Shown here: positions 19,138 to 28,128 of the stretch, in pieces
Layout of the letters: every line of letters begins with the position of its first letter
Position numbering within the stretch: position 1 is the stretch's first letter
DNA from: RYN-111 sp046723735
Lineage (GTDB): Bacteria; Actinomycetota; Actinomycetes; Mycobacteriales; SCTD01
Direction: 5' to 3'
Assembly: GCA_046723735.1 (NCBI GenBank)
Contig: JBKOVB010000032.1
Location: 1-64,000 of the forward strand
Length of the DNA stretch: 64,000 nucleotides
Notes under the pieces: model-generated
Database searches by the model: none
Told to the model about the DNA's origin: nothing
The model's input: the letters and a program-made list of their open reading frames with translations, nothing else
Position numbers and translations under genes: made by a program

Positions 19138-19524
19138 ATGAGCGATCGCGTGCTGCGAGGCAGCAGGCTGGGCGCTGTCAGCTACGAGAGCGACAAGCAC
19201 ACCGAGTTCGCGCCACGTGTGGCGACCACCTACGACTGCCCGCGCGGGCACGCGACCACGGTGCCGTTCGCGGCCGAGGCGGAGATCCCGTCGACCTGGG
19301 AGTGCCGCATCTGCGGCGCCACCGCGCTGCGCCGGGACGTGGAGCAGCCGGAGGCGAAGGCCACCAAGCCGGCGCGTACCCACTGGGACATGCTCCTGGA
19401 GCGGCGCACGATCGAGGAGCTCGAGGAGGTCCTGGCCGAGCGGCTCGCGGCGCTGCACGCCGAGCAGGAGAAGGTCAAGGCCCAGATGAAGGCCGACGCG
19501 AAGGCGCGGCGCAAGAGCGCCTAA
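19138..19524 (+). CDS. rbpA: RNA polymerase-binding protein RbpA
   Basis: 128-aa actinobacterial RNA polymerase accessory factor that stabilises promoter open complexes with the principal sigma factor. The N-terminus MSDRVLRGSRLGAVSYESD, a zinc-binding core (C34, H38, C56, C59) and the C-terminal sigma-interaction helix (THWDMLLERRTIEELEEVL) are typical. ATG chosen because GGAGG lies 6 bp upstream. Converges with fxsA; the two stop codons share bases. Confidence 0.96.
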   Translation: MSDRVLRGSRLGAVSYESDKHTEFAPRVATTYDCPRGHATTVPFAAEAEIPSTWECRICGATALRRDVEQPEAKATKPARTHWDMLLERRTIEELEEVLAERLAALHAEQEKVKAQMKADAKARRKSA

Positions 19525-19904
19525 CGGACGAACCCCCGCACGACGCGCAGCCGGATCGCCGCCGCCAGTAGCCGGCGCAGCACCGCCCGCGTGGGCGGCA
19601 GCAGGCACAGCACCCCGATCACGTCGGTCACGAAGCCCGGCGTGAGCAGGAACGCGCCGCCCACCAGCACCAGCCCGCCGTCCACGACCTCCTTGGCCGG
19701 CACGCGGCCGAGGGCGAGGGCGTCCCGGAACGCTGTCCAGGCCTTGCGTCCCTCGTGCTTGAACAGCCAGGCGCCCAGCAGCGCGTCGAGGAGCAGCAGC
19801 AGCACCGTCGGCCCCACGCCGATGACCTGCCCGACCTGCACGATCACCCAGATCTCCACGATCGGGACCACGATGAACAGCAGGAACAGCAGCAGCGCGA
19901 CCAT
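19521..19904 (-). CDS. fxsA: FxsA-family membrane protein
   Basis: 127-aa cytoplasmic membrane protein with about three helices (LLLFLLFIVVPIVEIWVIV at the start; LLTPGFVTDVIGVLCLLPP in the middle). The LTPGF-T-D-G-LLLPP segment and HEGRKAW-F are FxsA hallmarks. In E. coli FxsA modulates F-exclusion of phage T7; its role in actinobacteria is unknown. Probably last gene of a minus-strand run with ppm, lnt and the amidohydrolase. Confidence 0.88.
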   Translation of the reverse strand: MVALLLFLLFIVVPIVEIWVIVQVGQVIGVGPTVLLLLLDALLGAWLFKHEGRKAWTAFRDALALGRVPAKEVVDGGLVLVGGAFLLTPGFVTDVIGVLCLLPPTRAVLRRLLAAAIRLRVVRGFVR

Positions 19905-19922
19905 CGGTGCCTCCTCGTCGGC

Positions 19923-20648
19923 CTAGCGGCGGGACCGCCGTGACCGCACGCCCCACACCGTGACCCGCCACAGGGCCTCGGCGACGATCGCGCGGCTCAT
20001 CTTGGACTCTCCCCGTTCCCGCTCGACGAACGTGATCGGCACCTCCACGACCCGGTGGCCGGCGCGCCACACCTGCCAGGCCAGGTCCACCTGGAAGCAG
20101 TAGCCCTGCGAGGCGATGCCGATGTCCAGCAGCGGGTCCAGCACGGTGCGGCGGTAGGCGCGGTATCCCCCGGTGGCGTCCCTCAGCGGGAGCCCGAGGG
20201 CCAGCCGCGTGTAGGCGTTGCCGCCCCGGCTCAGGAGCTCCCGGCTCTTCGGCCAGTTCTTGACCTCTCCCCCGGGCACCCACCGGCTGCCCAGCACCAG
20301 GTCCGCCGACTCGAGCGCCGCCAGCAGCCGCGGCAGCTGCTCCGGGGCGTGCGACCCGTCGGCGTCCATCTCGACGACGACGTCGTAGCCCTTTTCCCGC
20401 GCCCAGCGAAAGCCGGCGAGGTAGGCCGCCCCGAGCCCCTCCTTGCCGGTGCGGTGCAGCACGTGCACCCAGTCCTCGCGCTGTGCCAGCTCGTCAGCGA
20501 GCTGACCGGTGCCGTCCGGGCTGTTGTCGTCCACGACGAGCAGGTCCGCGTCGGGTACCGCCCGGTGCAGCCGCGCAGCGATCGGCCCGAGGTTGTCTTT
20601 CTCGTCGTACGTCGGGATGATCACCAGCACGGTGCCGAGGGTGCTCAT
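19923..20648 (-). CDS. ppm1: Polyprenol monophosphomannose synthase
   Basis: 241-aa GT2 glycosyltransferase that transfers mannose from GDP-mannose to polyprenol phosphate, giving the donor for lipoglycans and protein mannosylation. Motifs: LVIIPTYDEKDNL, VVDDNSPDGTGQLADEL and VEMDADGSHAPEQLPRL, with the metal-binding DxD in the last. It overlaps lnt by 4 bp. In M. tuberculosis the two functions are fused in one protein (Ppm1); here they are separate. Confidence 0.92.
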   Translation of the reverse strand: MSTLGTVLVIIPTYDEKDNLGPIAARLHRAVPDADLLVVDDNSPDGTGQLADELAQREDWVHVLHRTGKEGLGAAYLAGFRWAREKGYDVVVEMDADGSHAPEQLPRLLAALESADLVLGSRWVPGGEVKNWPKSRELLSRGGNAYTRLALGLPLRDATGGYRAYRRTVLDPLLDIGIASQGYCFQVDLAWQVWRAGHRVVEVPITFVERERGESKMSRAIVAEALWRVTVWGVRSRRSRR

Positions 20649-22099
20649 CGGCGTACCGCCGCCACGACGGCGCCGGCGCCGAGCAGCGCCAGCAGCAGCT
20701 CGGGCAACGCTCCGAGCCGGGTCGCGACCGTCTGGGCATCACGCAGCGGCACCCGCTGCACGAGCAGGTCACGGGTGAACAGGCTCGAATGCTCCCGCAC
20801 CCGACCGTCCGGGCCGATCACCGCGGACTGACCGCTGGTGGCGGCGACCAGCACGGCCCGGCCGTGCTCGACGGCGCGCAGCCGTCCCATCGCCAGCTGT
20901 TGGCTCGTCTCCCCGCTCCGCCCGAAGGTCGCGTTGTTGGTCTGCACGACCACCAGCCTGCCGCCTCCTCGTACGACGTCGCGCACCACCCCGTCGTACG
21001 CCACCTCGAAGCAGATCACGTCGCCCAGCCGGGCCGGCCCGACGGTGAGCACACCGGGACGGCTGCCGCGGGCGAAGTCGCGGGGCACCAGGTCGACCTT
21101 GGTCGTCACCATGCGGGCCAGGGACCGGAACGGGATGTACTCCCCGAACGGGACGGGGTGCCGCTTGACGTAGGACGCGCCGGCGCCGGCGGCCGGGTCC
21201 CAGACGATGCCGCGGTTGCTGACGTGCCGGCCCGGCCCGTCGGTGACCGCACCCACGAGCACCGGGACGCCGACGTCGCGGACGGCTGCGTCGATGACCT
21301 CGGCGGCTTCTCGATCGGTGTAGGGGTCGAGGTCGGAGGCGTTCTCCGGCCAGATGACGAGGTCAGGGCGGGGCAGCCGGCCGGCGCGCACGGCCGCCGC
21401 CAGCTCGTGCGTGGCCTGCACGTGGTTGTCGAGCACGGCCGCGCGCTGCGCGAAGGCGTCGAGCCCGAGCCGTGGCACGTTGCCCTGCACCAGCGCCACC
21501 GTGACGTGCGGACCGTCAGTGGGGGTGGGCACCAGCAGCGCCAGGACGAGCAGGACCGGGCCGAGCACGGCGGTACGACGGGGCAGCGCCACCAAGGTCA
21601 CGCCGACCGCGGCCACCGCGAAGGTGACCAACGGCGCTCCTCCGAGAGCCGCGAGCGGGGTGAGCGGGGAACCACCCTGGCTGAAGGCCAGCCGCCCCCA
21701 GGTGAAGCCGCCGAACGGGAACCGGTCGCGCAGCGCCTCCTCGAGCACCCACAGGCAGGCGACCCACAACGGCCAGGCCGGCAACCGGGTCACGAGGACC
21801 AGTCCCGCGCCCAGCAGCGCCGTGAAGCCCGCCTCGGCGACCCCGAGGGCCAGCCAGGCCGGCGCGCCGGCGATCGTGCCCGTCCACACCAGCAGCGGCA
21901 GGAAGAACGTGAGCCCGTGCAGGAAGCCGAGCAGGAGCCCGAAGCGCACGGTGGCGCCGCGGCAGGCCAACGTGAGCAGCGCGACCGCGACCGGTGCCAG
22001 CCACCACAGGTCGTGCGGCGGGAACGCGAGGTCGAGCAGCAGGCCCGAACAGGCCGCTGCGCCCACGCGCAGCAGCGCAGCGGGTCTCGGGCGCGTCAC
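20645..22099 (-). CDS. lnt: Apolipoprotein N-acyltransferase
   Basis: 484-aa integral membrane enzyme that N-acylates the lipoprotein N-terminal cysteine. An N-terminal block of about six helices is followed by a nitrilase-type domain with catalytic Glu in WPENAS, Lys in VKRHPVPFGEY and Cys in GDVICFEVAYD. A C-terminal helix ends the protein. It overlaps ppm. The window also encodes two probable lipoproteins (26703 and 45911) that could be substrates. Confidence 0.95.
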   Translation of the reverse strand: MTRPRPAALLRVGAAACSGLLLDLAFPPHDLWWLAPVAVALLTLACRGATVRFGLLLGFLHGLTFFLPLLVWTGTIAGAPAWLALGVAEAGFTALLGAGLVLVTRLPAWPLWVACLWVLEEALRDRFPFGGFTWGRLAFSQGGSPLTPLAALGGAPLVTFAVAAVGVTLVALPRRTAVLGPVLLVLALLVPTPTDGPHVTVALVQGNVPRLGLDAFAQRAAVLDNHVQATHELAAAVRAGRLPRPDLVIWPENASDLDPYTDREAAEVIDAAVRDVGVPVLVGAVTDGPGRHVSNRGIVWDPAAGAGASYVKRHPVPFGEYIPFRSLARMVTTKVDLVPRDFARGSRPGVLTVGPARLGDVICFEVAYDGVVRDVVRGGGRLVVVQTNNATFGRSGETSQQLAMGRLRAVEHGRAVLVAATSGQSAVIGPDGRVREHSSLFTRDLLVQRVPLRDAQTVATRLGALPELLLALLGAGAVVAAVRR

Positions 22100-22102
22100 C
22101 CC

Positions 22103-23701
22103 TCAATCCTGCCCGATGGCGGTGTGCACGGTGCGGCCGCGCACGACGGTCAACAGGCACGTGGGGTCAGGGCTGTCCAGGTCCGGGAGCCCGGCCACGG
22201 CCGCCCGCGGGTCCGTCGACCACGCGGTGACCCGCTCGTCCGGAGTCTGGACGACGAGCTCGTGCGGCACCCGCCAGACCGCGAAGGTGGCTGGGGTGCC
22301 CGGGGCGAGCTCGCCCTCGCCGTCGCGCCGGGCCGCACGCCACCCCCCGCGGGTGTGGGCGCTGAACGCGGCGCGCGCGCTCAGGCCGGACCCCGGGGTC
22401 CGATGCCGGACAGCCGCCCGGATCGTGCCCCACGGGTCGAGCGGCGTCACCGGGCTGTCGGAACCCAGCGCGAGCGGTACGCCCGCGGCCGCGAGCCCGG
22501 CGAAGGGGTTCATCGGACGGGCCCGCTCGATCCCGAGCCGCTGCACGTACATGCCGTCGGGCCCGCCCCAGCGCGCGTCGAACACCGGCTGCACGCTCGC
22601 AGTCACGCCGTAGCGCGCGAAGGCAGCGACGTGCCGCTCGGTCACCATCTCCGCGTGCTCGACGCGGTGCCGTGCTGCGCGCAGCGCGTCCTCCCCCACT
22701 CGCTGCGCGGCCAGGTCCAGGCCGTCGCACACGGCGCTGATCGCGGCGTCGCCGATGGCGTGGAAGCCCGCCTGCAGGCCGGCGTCGGTCGCGGCGACGA
22801 CGTGCGCCGCGATCTGCTCGGCGTCGAGGTACGCGGTGCCGTGCTCGACGGGTGCATCCGCATACGGCGCGGACAGGCAGGCGGTGCGGCTGCCCAGCGA
22901 GCCGTCCACGAACAGGTCGCCGGCGACGCCTTGCGCGCCGAGCGCACGGGCGCGCTCGACACCCCCGGCCTCCCCCCAGTAGGCCACGACCTCGACGCCA
23001 TGCCCCAGGGCGAGCAGCGCCCGCAGATCCTCCTCGCCGGCGATCTCCGGGCCTGCGCACTCGTGCACGCAGGCGATCCCCAGCGCAGCGGCCCGGTCCA
23101 GAGCGGCCTGCTGAGCAGCCCGGCGCTGGGCCGGCGTCACGGAGGCCTGGACCGCCCGTCGTACGGCGTGGTGGGCCTCCGATCGGACCAGCCCGTCCGT
23201 GAGGAACCCGGGGAGGCCGCGCGCCTCGGGACAGGCGGCGAGCAGGGCGCTGCTCGCGACCGCGGAGTGCACGTCGGTGCGGGCCAGGTAGACGACCCCG
23301 CCGTAGGACGCACGGTCGAGCTCGGCGGCCGTGGGCGGCCGCTGCTCGGGCCACCGGGTGTCGTCCCAGCCTGTCCCGAGCACCACGCCGCCGCGCGCTC
23401 GGCGGGCATGCTCGGCGACGCGTTCCAGGGCCTCGGCAAGGGACGTGGTGCTCGTCAGGTCCAGGCCGGTGAGGGCGAGCCCGGTCGAGGTGGTGTGCAC
23501 GTGCGCGTCGACGAAGGCCGGTGCCAGCCAGGCATCCTCGAGGTCCACGGTGCGGTCGACGTCGAGCGCGTCCGCCGCACCCTCCTGCCCAACCCAGGCG
23601 ACCTCGCCGTCCACGACGAGCAGCGCCGTGGCGAACGGGTCCGCGGGCGTGCGGACCCGGCCGTTGCGGTAGAGCGTGCTGCGGCGGGTCGGGGCTGGCA
23701 C
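22103..23701 (-). CDS. Amidohydrolase family 3 (YtcJ-like) protein
   Basis: 532-aa metal-dependent hydrolase. The N-terminal beta-sandwich (LYRNGRVRTP, LLVVDGEVAWVGQ) leads to the HxH metal motif VDAHVHTTSTGL. Later motifs are AIGDAAI, VEHAEMV and LGSDSPVTPLDPW, as in exoenzyme regulatory protein AepA/YtcJ-type amidohydrolases. The substrate is unknown. It is first in the minus-strand run, 3 bp ahead of lnt, and divergent from lat. Confidence 0.85.
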   Translation of the reverse strand: MPAPTRRSTLYRNGRVRTPADPFATALLVVDGEVAWVGQEGAADALDVDRTVDLEDAWLAPAFVDAHVHTTSTGLALTGLDLTSTTSLAEALERVAEHARRARGGVVLGTGWDDTRWPEQRPPTAAELDRASYGGVVYLARTDVHSAVASSALLAACPEARGLPGFLTDGLVRSEAHHAVRRAVQASVTPAQRRAAQQAALDRAAALGIACVHECAGPEIAGEEDLRALLALGHGVEVVAYWGEAGGVERARALGAQGVAGDLFVDGSLGSRTACLSAPYADAPVEHGTAYLDAEQIAAHVVAATDAGLQAGFHAIGDAAISAVCDGLDLAAQRVGEDALRAARHRVEHAEMVTERHVAAFARYGVTASVQPVFDARWGGPDGMYVQRLGIERARPMNPFAGLAAAGVPLALGSDSPVTPLDPWGTIRAAVRHRTPGSGLSARAAFSAHTRGGWRAARRDGEGELAPGTPATFAVWRVPHELVVQTPDERVTAWSTDPRAAVAGLPDLDSPDPTCLLTVVRGRTVHTAIGQD

Positions 23702-23799
23702 GGCTCGACCCTAGGTGACTGCCCCCCGCCGACGACGACATCTCGGACCGAACAGGAAGATCGCCGTTTTGCGCAGTGTTCTGCCGGAGGATTGCCGTC

Positions 23800-23805
23800 T
23801 AGCCT
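23800..23805 (+). promoter_or_regulatory. Possible leaderless -10 box for lat
   Basis: TAGCCT ends 7 nt before the lat ATG and there is no purine-rich ribosome site, so the transcript may start at or next to the start codon. The -35 is not recognisable. Confidence 0.35.
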
Positions 23806-23812
23806 TGAGGCC

Positions 23813-25159
23813 ATGACGACGATGTCTCCTGCCGTGCTCACCCCCGACGAGGTGCACGCCGCCCTGGCCGAGCATCTGCTGGTCGACGGCTTCGAGTTCG
23901 TGCTCGACCTGAAGGCGAGCACGGGCTCGTGCCTGGTCGACGCGCGGGACGGCACCGGGTACCTGGACCTGTTCAGCTTCTTCGCGAGCAGCACCCTCGG
24001 CATGAACCACCCCGCGCTCGTCGAGGACCCCGAGTTCGCGGCCGACCTCCTGGAGGCAGCCGCCAACAAGCCCAGCAACTCCGACGTCTACTCCGTGGCG
24101 ATGGCGCGGTTCGTCCAGACCTTCCACCGGGTGCTGGGCGACCCCGCGCTCCCCCACCTGTTCTTCATCGACGGGGGCACCCTGGCCGTCGAGAACGCCC
24201 TCAAGGTGGCCTTCGACTGGAAGAGCCGCTGGAACGAGGCGCACGGCATCGACCCGGCCCTGGGGACCAAGGTGCTGCACCTGCGGGAGGCGTTCCACGG
24301 TCGCAGCGGCTACACGTTGTCCCTGACCAACACGGAGCCCGTCAAGATCGACCGGTTCCCGAAGTTCGCGTGGCCGCGGATCCCGGCGCCCTACCTGTCC
24401 GAGGACGCAGACGTCGAGGTTCGTGAGGCGGAGGCATTGGCTGCGGCGCGCGCTGCCTTCGCGCAGCACCCCCACGACATCGCCTGCTTCGTGATGGAAC
24501 CGATCCAGGGCGAGGGCGGCGACCACCACTTCCGACCCGAGTTCCTGCAGGCGATGCAGGCGCTCTGCCACCAGCACGACGCGCTGTTCGTCCTGGACGA
24601 GGTGCAGACCGGCGTCGGTCTCACAGGCACGGCCTGGGCCTACCAGCAGCTGGGGGTGCAGCCCGACGTGGTCGCGTTCGGCAAGAAGACGCAGGTCTGC
24701 GGGATCATGGCCGGCGGCCGCGTCGACGAGGTCCCGGACAACGTTTTCCACGTCTCCTCGCGTCTCAACTCCACGTGGGGAGGTTCGCTCGTGGACATGG
24801 TCCGGTGCCGTCGGGTGCTGGAGGTCGTCGAGTCCGAGGGCCTGTTCGAGCGTGCCACCGAGCTGGGCGACCACCTGCTGGGGCTGCTGCGCCGGCTGGC
24901 GGAGAAGCACGCCGTCGTGACGGGCGTCCGCGGACGTGGTCTGATGTGCGCGTTCTCCCTGCCGGACAAGGCGATGCGAGACGCCGTGCTCACCGTGCTG
25001 CGCGCCGACGAACGGGTCCTGCTGCTCGGGTGCGGCAACCGGAGCATCCGCTTCCGGCCCGCGCTCACGATCAGCGAGGCCGAGCTCGAAGCCGGGGTCG
25101 AGGCGGTGGACCGGGTTCTCACGCGCTTCGGCAGCACCGTCGTGGAGGCAGCACCGTGA
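23813..25159 (+). CDS. lat: L-lysine 6-transaminase
   Basis: 448-aa class III PLP aminotransferase that moves the lysine epsilon-amino group to 2-oxoglutarate, giving 2-aminoadipate 6-semialdehyde/piperideine-6-carboxylate. The sequence closely resembles actinobacterial LAT (Rv3290c): LFSFFASSTLGMNHP, ANKPSNSDVYS, EPIQGEGGDHHFRPEF, LDEVQTGVGLTG. The PLP lysine is in AFGKKTQVCG (K291/K292). The stop overlaps the next gene's GTG. In Streptomyces LAT feeds beta-lactam synthesis, but here the dehydrogenase partner points to lysine catabolism. Confidence 0.93.
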   Translation: MTTMSPAVLTPDEVHAALAEHLLVDGFEFVLDLKASTGSCLVDARDGTGYLDLFSFFASSTLGMNHPALVEDPEFAADLLEAAANKPSNSDVYSVAMARFVQTFHRVLGDPALPHLFFIDGGTLAVENALKVAFDWKSRWNEAHGIDPALGTKVLHLREAFHGRSGYTLSLTNTEPVKIDRFPKFAWPRIPAPYLSEDADVEVREAEALAAARAAFAQHPHDIACFVMEPIQGEGGDHHFRPEFLQAMQALCHQHDALFVLDEVQTGVGLTGTAWAYQQLGVQPDVVAFGKKTQVCGIMAGGRVDEVPDNVFHVSSRLNSTWGGSLVDMVRCRRVLEVVESEGLFERATELGDHLLGLLRRLAEKHAVVTGVRGRGLMCAFSLPDKAMRDAVLTVLRADERVLLLGCGNRSIRFRPALTISEAELEAGVEAVDRVLTRFGSTVVEAAP

Positions 25160-26694
25160 TCACGTCGTACGTCGGGGGCCGAGCCCTCAAGGGCGAGGGA
25201 CCCACCATCCGCTCCACCAACCCGGCCCGTCTGGACGACGTCGTCGCCGAGGTCTCGCTCGCGAGCGTCGACCAGGTGACCGACGCGTTCCGGGTTGCCA
25301 AGGAGGCGCAGCCTGCCTGGGCCGACACGCCGGCGCCGGTGCGCGGCCGCGTCATCGCTCAGGTCGGGCGTCTCGTCGAGGCCAACAAGGAGGCGCTGGC
25401 GCAGCTCGTGACCCGTGAGGTCGGCAAGCCGCTGCCCGAGTCGCGGGGCGAGGTCCAGGAGATCGTCGACACCTGCGACTTCTTCCTCGGCGAGGGCCGG
25501 CGGCTCTACGGCCAGACCGTGCCGTCCGAGATGCGCGACAAGCAGCTGTTCACCTTCCGGGTGCCCGTCGGGGTGGCTGGCGTGATCACGGCGGGCAACT
25601 TCCCCGTCGCCGTGCCGTCCTGGTACCTCGTGCCAGCCCTGCTCTGCGGCAACAGCGTGGTCTGGAAGCCCGCTGACTACTCCCCGGTGCTCGGTGACGC
25701 CTTGACGCGGCTGTTCGTCGCGGGCGGTGTGCCCGCCGGAGTGCTCAACACGGTGCAGGCCGACGGGCCCACCACCTTCGACGGCCTGTCCGGGGCGCTG
25801 GAGCGCGGGCTCGTGCAGAAGGTCGGGTTCACCGGCTCCTCCGAGGTGGGCGCCCAGATCGGGGCGCTCTGCGGCCGGCACCTCCAGTCGCCCTGCCTCG
25901 AGCTGGGCGGCAAGAACCCGCTGGTGGTCATGCCGGACGCGGACGTCGACCTCGCCGTCGAGGGTGCGCTGTTCTCCGGGTTCGGCACGGCCGGGCAGCG
26001 CTGCACGTCGTTGGGCGTCGCGATCGTGCACGAGGACGTGTACGACGCGTTCCTGTCGCGTCTGGTGGAGCGGGTGTCCACCGCGGTCATCGGAGACCCC
26101 ACGCAGGACGTGCTCTACGGCCCCATGCTGTCGGAGAAGTTCCTGACCGGGTTCGAGAAGTGGCTGGGCGAGATCCAGCCGCACCACCAGGTGCACGGTT
26201 CCACGGGCACGGGGCGGATCACGTCGGCGAACCCGCGGGCGGGGTTCCTCGGCGACCCGGACGCGGGGGTGTTCGCGCACCCGACGATCGTCACCGGTGT
26301 GCGTCCGGACGACGCGCTCTACCGCAACGAGACCTTCGGGCCGATCGTGCCGGTGATGCGTTTCTCGTCGTTCGACGAGGCGGTCGAGCTCGCCAACGGC
26401 CACGGCTACGGGCTCTCGTCCTCGATCTACACGACCAGCCCGACGCACGCCTTCCGCTTCCGGCAGCGGATCAGCGCCGGGATGCTCTCGGTCAACAACT
26501 CCACGTCGGGCGCCGAGGCGCACCTGCCTTTCGGCGGCAACGGCAAGAGCGGCAACGGGTCGCGGCAGAGCGGCCTGTGGGTGCTCGACCAGTTCACCCG
26601 CTGGCAGGCGATGAACTGGGACTACGCCGGCAAGCTGCAGAAGGCGCAGATGGACGTCGAGGAGTCGACGCACGACCCCGACTTCCGGCTGTAG
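25156..26694 (+). CDS. Aldehyde dehydrogenase, probable 2-aminoadipate-6-semialdehyde dehydrogenase
   Basis: 512-aa NAD(P)-dependent aldehyde dehydrogenase. Motifs: ITAGNFPVAVPSWYLVPALLCGN, FTGSSEVG, catalytic Glu in LELGGKNP, catalytic Cys283 in GTAGQRCTS and ETFGPIVPV. It overlaps lat by 4 bp, so it very likely oxidises the LAT product to 2-aminoadipate; the substrate assignment rests on this coupling. The similar AmaB/antiquitin group acts on the same semialdehyde. Confidence 0.88.
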   Translation: MITSYVGGRALKGEGPTIRSTNPARLDDVVAEVSLASVDQVTDAFRVAKEAQPAWADTPAPVRGRVIAQVGRLVEANKEALAQLVTREVGKPLPESRGEVQEIVDTCDFFLGEGRRLYGQTVPSEMRDKQLFTFRVPVGVAGVITAGNFPVAVPSWYLVPALLCGNSVVWKPADYSPVLGDALTRLFVAGGVPAGVLNTVQADGPTTFDGLSGALERGLVQKVGFTGSSEVGAQIGALCGRHLQSPCLELGGKNPLVVMPDADVDLAVEGALFSGFGTAGQRCTSLGVAIVHEDVYDAFLSRLVERVSTAVIGDPTQDVLYGPMLSEKFLTGFEKWLGEIQPHHQVHGSTGTGRITSANPRAGFLGDPDAGVFAHPTIVTGVRPDDALYRNETFGPIVPVMRFSSFDEAVELANGHGYGLSSSIYTTSPTHAFRFRQRISAGMLSVNNSTSGAEAHLPFGGNGKSGNGSRQSGLWVLDQFTRWQAMNWDYAGKLQKAQMDVEESTHDPDFRL

Positions 26695-26702
26695 GGATCG
26701 CG

Positions 26703-27590
26703 GTGCGGGGACGGCTCGGCGCAGGCCTGGTCGCGCTGGTACTGGCCTCGGCCTGCGCCGCGGCGGGAAGTCACGCCAGGCCGCCGAGGGTTCCGTCGGA
26801 GGCGCCCTCCCCGTCGTACGGCACGGTGTCGCCCTCGCCGTCGCTGTCGTCGGTGCCGACGGCGTCGCCGAGCGCCACGACCGCTCCCGCGGTCTGGGTG
26901 GTGGGCGCGCACCCGCTGCCGCGACGGCCTGACGGCTTCGGCGAGGTGCTGCCGACGCCGAAGGTGCTGCGCAACCGCAGCCTGCCGACGGTCGACGTGC
27001 TGCCGCCTCCGGCGGACGGCAGGTTCCACGCGACGGTGGCGCCGATCAGCGACGCGGTGCGAAAGCGGATGGGCGACACCTATCGGCCGGGCTGCCCGGT
27101 CCCCCTGCGGGACCTGCGTTACCTGACGCTCACCTTCCGCGGCTTCGACCGCAAGGTCCACACCGGGGAGCTCGTCGTGAACGCGTCGGTGGCACCGGGC
27201 GTCGTGCGGGCCTTCCGGGCGCTGTTCTCCCAGGGCTTCCCGCTCGAGCAGATGCAGCTGCCCACGACCGCTGACGTGAACGCCCCGCCGACCGGCGACG
27301 GGAACGACACGGCCGGCTTCGTGTGCCGGGCGGTCCGTGGGCAGAAGGTGTTCTCGGCGCACGCGTACGGCCTCGCGATCGACCTGAACCCCTTCCAGAA
27401 CCCTTACGTGAAAGGCGATCTGGTGCTGCCGGAGCTCGCCAGCGCGTACACCGACCGGGGCTGGGTCCGGCGGGGCATGTTCGAGCCCGGCTCGTCCGCC
27501 GTACGGGCGTTCACCCGTGAGGGGTTCACCTGGGGCGGGACGTTCCGCAGCCTCAAGGACTACCAGCACATGTCGGCCACCGGCGGCTAA
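26703..27590 (+). CDS. M15-family D-alanyl-D-alanine carboxypeptidase-like lipoprotein
   Basis: 295-aa secreted protein. GTG 26703 gives a short basic start and hydrophobic stretch ending LVLASAC, a marginal lipobox (Ala at -3), then a Ser/Pro/Thr-rich linker to about residue 80. The C-terminal domain has the zinc-peptidase motif FSAHAYGLAIDLNP (HxxxxxxD) and a terminal DYQHM providing the second His, as in VanY-like and M15C peptidases acting on cell-wall peptides. It starts 8 bp after the dehydrogenase stop, but no metabolic link is apparent. Confidence 0.82.
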   Translation: MRGRLGAGLVALVLASACAAAGSHARPPRVPSEAPSPSYGTVSPSPSLSSVPTASPSATTAPAVWVVGAHPLPRRPDGFGEVLPTPKVLRNRSLPTVDVLPPPADGRFHATVAPISDAVRKRMGDTYRPGCPVPLRDLRYLTLTFRGFDRKVHTGELVVNASVAPGVVRAFRALFSQGFPLEQMQLPTTADVNAPPTGDGNDTAGFVCRAVRGQKVFSAHAYGLAIDLNPFQNPYVKGDLVLPELASAYTDRGWVRRGMFEPGSSAVRAFTREGFTWGGTFRSLKDYQHMSATGG

Positions 27591-27896
27591 CACGCCCGGT
27601 GATCGGATAGCGCTTCCCCCGATTAGCTCGAGAAGCCCCCGGGGCGTTCTTCATGGAGCTGGAGCGCACGTTCACCTGAGACCCCACGCTCATGTGGATG
27701 TCCTTTGTTCCCAGGGCCTCTGTGCACGGCCGGGCTTGATTCGGCGGGCTGTATGAACCAGTGATCGAGGAAGTCGGCAGTCGAAGGAGGTGCGATGAGC
27801 GTCGAGCTGCTCCTCGGGCCGCCCTCCTAGCTGCTCGAAGACGACCTCGAGTCCCCTCCCCGAGATGCCGTGCTGTCGTGGATGCGCGAGCCGGCC
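27591..27896. other. Gap with a weak hairpin and an 11-codon ORF behind a strong ribosome site
   Basis: Downstream of the peptidase gene an imperfect hairpin (27631-27650, AGAA/TTCT outer and CCCC/GGGG inner pairs) is followed by TCTTC and may be its terminator. At 27782-27790 GAAGGAGGT precedes ATG 27795, which opens a frame of only 11 codons ending TAG at 27828-27830. The excellent ribosome site with so short a frame suggests a truncated gene or a leader peptide. Nothing else is recognised. Confidence 0.45.
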
Positions 27897-28122
27897 CGCT
27901 GCCGGAGGACCGTCCTGCCACTGTGGCCGCTCGTGCGCTCCCCAGCGTGCCGAGGGCCAGGCGAATCGAGTCTCGCGTTGCTGCTCCCTTTGCCCTGTAG
28001 AGCTCGTCGGCTGTTAGGTCGTGGGTGTCCGTGACGAGGAAGCGGAGCTGGCCTGGCGGCCTGACCCGGGCGCGTTTGACTGTGTGCCCGAGCGCCGTCA
28101 GATGCGCTTCGTAGCGCATCAC
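27897..28122 (-). pseudogene. Fragment of a PD-(D/E)XK-like restriction-endonuclease-family gene
   Basis: About 60 residues beginning YEAHLTALGHTVKR and including FLVTDTHDLTADELYRAKG and TRDSIRLALGTL look like an internal piece of an actinobacterial nuclease-like family with the pattern GH-V-R....DLYD.T...L.EAKG..TR.A.RMA.GQL. The PD-(D/E)XK-type E in EAKG is Arg here (YRAKG). The N-terminus is missing because the oxidoreductase gene ends 7 bp upstream, and the homology fades after residue 60 into a low-complexity Arg-rich frame. Family recognition is from memory. Confidence 0.5.
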
Positions 28123-28128
28123 GAGTCC

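Noticed and set aside
20789..23812. Long plus-strand open frame leading into lat, across the lnt and amidohydrolase genes
   Set aside because: Opposite strand of two well-supported genes; LAT homology begins only at ATG 23813.
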